A DNA stretch of 6,593 nt from Bacteroidota bacterium (GTDB taxonomy: Bacteria; Bacteroidota; Bacteroidia; Chitinophagales; Chitinophagaceae). The translations under genes and the position numbers were made by a program. Of the stretch, positions 5,592-6,593 are shown in pieces (position 1 is the first letter of the stretch; each line of letters opens with the position of its first letter). The notes under the pieces were generated by a model, which saw only the letters and a list, made by a program, of their open reading frames with translations, did not search any database and was not told the origin of the DNA. The stretch is from positions 1 to 6,593 of the forward strand of contig JAKPBL010000148.1 of the NCBI GenBank assembly GCA_029778965.1, written 5' to 3'.

Positions 5592-6398
5592 ATGATTCAT
5601 CCACATACCTATATACACCCGAATGCCCGGCTTGCCACCAATGTGAAGGTTGACCCTTTTACCGTTATCCACCAGGATGTGGAGATTGGCGAAGGCACCT
5701 GGATCGGCAGTAATGTCACCATTATGGAAGGCGCCCGCATCGGTAAGAACTGTCGCATCTTTCCCGGTGCCGTCATCGCCGCCATTCCGCAGGACCTGAA
5801 ATTCCAGGGTGAATACTCGCAGGTGCTCATCGGCGACAATACCACCATTCGCGAGTTTGTGACCGTGAACCGCGGCACCAAAGACCGCGACCGGACCGTG
5901 ATCGGTAAGAACTGCCTGATACAGGCCTACTGCCACCTCGCGCACGATTGCATCGTGGGTGACAACTGCATCATGAGCAACAATACCCAGGTGGCCGGCC
6001 ACGTGATCATCGGCGACTGGGCGATACTGGCCGGTATGTGCGCCGTGCACCAGTTCGTAAAGATCGGCGCCCACGCTTTTGTGGGTGGCGGCTCACTGGT
6101 GGGCAAAGATGTTCCTCCCTATATCAAGGCCGGCCGCACCCCCCTCAGCTATGCGGGGGTCAACTCCATCGGCCTCAAGCGCCGGGGCTTCAGTGTGGAG
6201 ACCATCAACCAGATACTCGACATCTACCGCGTTTTGTACAACAAAGGCATGAACACCAGCCAGGCGATAGAATACATAGAAGAAGAAATGCCCGCTACCG
6301 ACGAACGCGACGAGATACTGACCTTTATCCGCGAAAGCGGCCGCGGAATCATCAAACGCTTTACCAAAGGCAACGGTGATGACGATCTCCCTATCTGA
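5592..6398 (+). CDS. lpxA: LpxA: acyl-ACP--UDP-N-acetylglucosamine O-acyltransferase
   Basis: LpxA starts lipid A synthesis by transferring an (R)-3-hydroxyacyl chain from ACP to the 3-OH of UDP-GlcNAc; it is a cytoplasmic homotrimer. The 268-residue length fits the family (E. coli 262). Hexapeptide repeats span about 1-185, starting IHPHTYIHPNARL, followed by a C-terminal helical domain (VNSIGLKRRGFSVETI onward). Catalytic H118 (LAHDC) corresponds to E. coli H125; H115, H137 (AGHV) and H153 (AVHQF) match H122, H144 and H160. The acyl-ruler position is Gly (G166, equal to E. coli G173), which in characterised enzymes permits long acyl chains. The ATG at 5592 is set by the IHPH start and sits just after a promoter-like element. 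The 3' end overlaps the next gene by 20 bases. lpxB, often next to lpxA in Proteobacteria, does not follow. Confidence 0.97.
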   Translation: MIHPHTYIHPNARLATNVKVDPFTVIHQDVEIGEGTWIGSNVTIMEGARIGKNCRIFPGAVIAAIPQDLKFQGEYSQVLIGDNTTIREFVTVNRGTKDRDRTVIGKNCLIQAYCHLAHDCIVGDNCIMSNNTQVAGHVIIGDWAILAGMCAVHQFVKIGAHAFVGGGSLVGKDVPPYIKAGRTPLSYAGVNSIGLKRRGFSVETINQILDIYRVLYNKGMNTSQAIEYIEEEMPATDERDEILTFIRESGRGIIKRFTKGNGDDDLPI

Positions 6399-6593
6399 TG
6401 CCGGCAAACGGTACAACAGGGAATGGATCTTCCGCCATTTCACCCGGCAATTTAACAGCGGCACCGCCTATGCCATCACCGGGCCAAACGGATCGGGCAA
6501 AAGCACCCTGCTGCAATGCATCGCCGGCGCCATCCAGTTGTCGGAAGGGAAGCTGGAATACCGGGAAGAGTATGCGGTGGTAGAAGAAGAGAA
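6379..6593 (+). CDS. ABC-transporter ATP-binding protein (partial, cut by window edge)
   Basis: The first 71 codons of an ABC ATPase are present and the frame stays open to the edge. It begins MTISLSDAGKRYNREWIF, with Y12 at the A-loop position, and has a perfect Walker A, GPNGSGKST, at residues 35-43 (6481-6507), followed by LLQCIAGAIQLSEG, a usual continuation. The Q-loop, signature and Walker B lie beyond the window. ATG 6379 is preferred because it places the A-loop at the normal distance from Walker A. It overlaps the 3' end of lpxA by 20 bases, which suggests translational coupling. The transported substrate cannot be read from this part. A lipid A or LPS export role would be a guess from position only. 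An ATG at 6398-6400 opens another frame that encodes no recognisable protein. Confidence 0.9.
   Translation, partial: MTISLSDAGKRYNREWIFRHFTRQFNSGTAYAITGPNGSGKSTLLQCIAGAIQLSEGKLEYREEYAVVEEE

Noticed and set aside
6398..6583. 61-codon frame starting right at the lpxA stop
   Set aside because: Its position is attractive, but the translation is not protein-like, and the frame from 6379 encodes a perfect ABC Walker A over the same bases.

Overview
This window comes from a Gram-negative member of the Bacteroidota, most likely the Chitinophagaceae/Chitinophagales. Four things point there: a PorX-type response regulator (found only in this phylum as far as I know), an LpxC-FabZ fusion (typical of the phylum), start codons with no Shine-Dalgarno sequence in front of them, and TAnnTTTG (-7) elements near several gene starts. 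Base composition is moderately GC-rich. The family-level placement is recognition from memory, not a search result.

Layout: 1-187 is a non-coding tail holding a short degenerate CTTTGCG repeat. 188-1744 (minus) is porX, the response regulator/phosphodiesterase of type IX secretion control. 1745-1819 is a 75-bp divergent promoter region with a plausible -7 element on each strand. On the plus strand a close-packed run follows: an HD-domain phosphohydrolase (1820-3058), lpxD (3081-4133), the lpxC-fabZ fusion (4140-5546), lpxA (5592-6398) and an ABC-transporter ATPase that runs off the right edge (6379-6593+). Gaps are 22, 6 and 45 bp, then a 20-bp overlap.

How the genes work together: LpxA, LpxC and LpxD catalyse steps 1, 2 and 3 of the Raetz pathway for lipid A. 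FabZ competes with LpxA and LpxD for the same (R)-3-hydroxyacyl-ACP pool by diverting it to membrane phospholipid synthesis. LpxC and FabZ are one polypeptide here, so the committed lipid A step and the competing fatty-acid step are locked at 1:1 stoichiometry. The order lpxD-(lpxC-)fabZ-lpxA matches the proteobacterial lpxD-fabZ-lpxA order with lpxC added in frame ahead of fabZ. lpxB is not in the window. PorX, divergently transcribed, controls secretion of proteins that are in part anchored to A-LPS in this phylum, so the neighbourhood brings together LPS supply and control of T9SS; the functional link is inference.

All six protein genes look intact apart from the edge-truncated ATPase, and all checkable catalytic residues are present. 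I see no mobile element, CRISPR array, tRNA or rRNA, and no clearly new biological system. The points worth following are in the short regulatory gaps: the divergent promoter region with a possibly leaderless porX, and a hairpin/T-tract that overlaps a near-perfect promoter just before lpxA.
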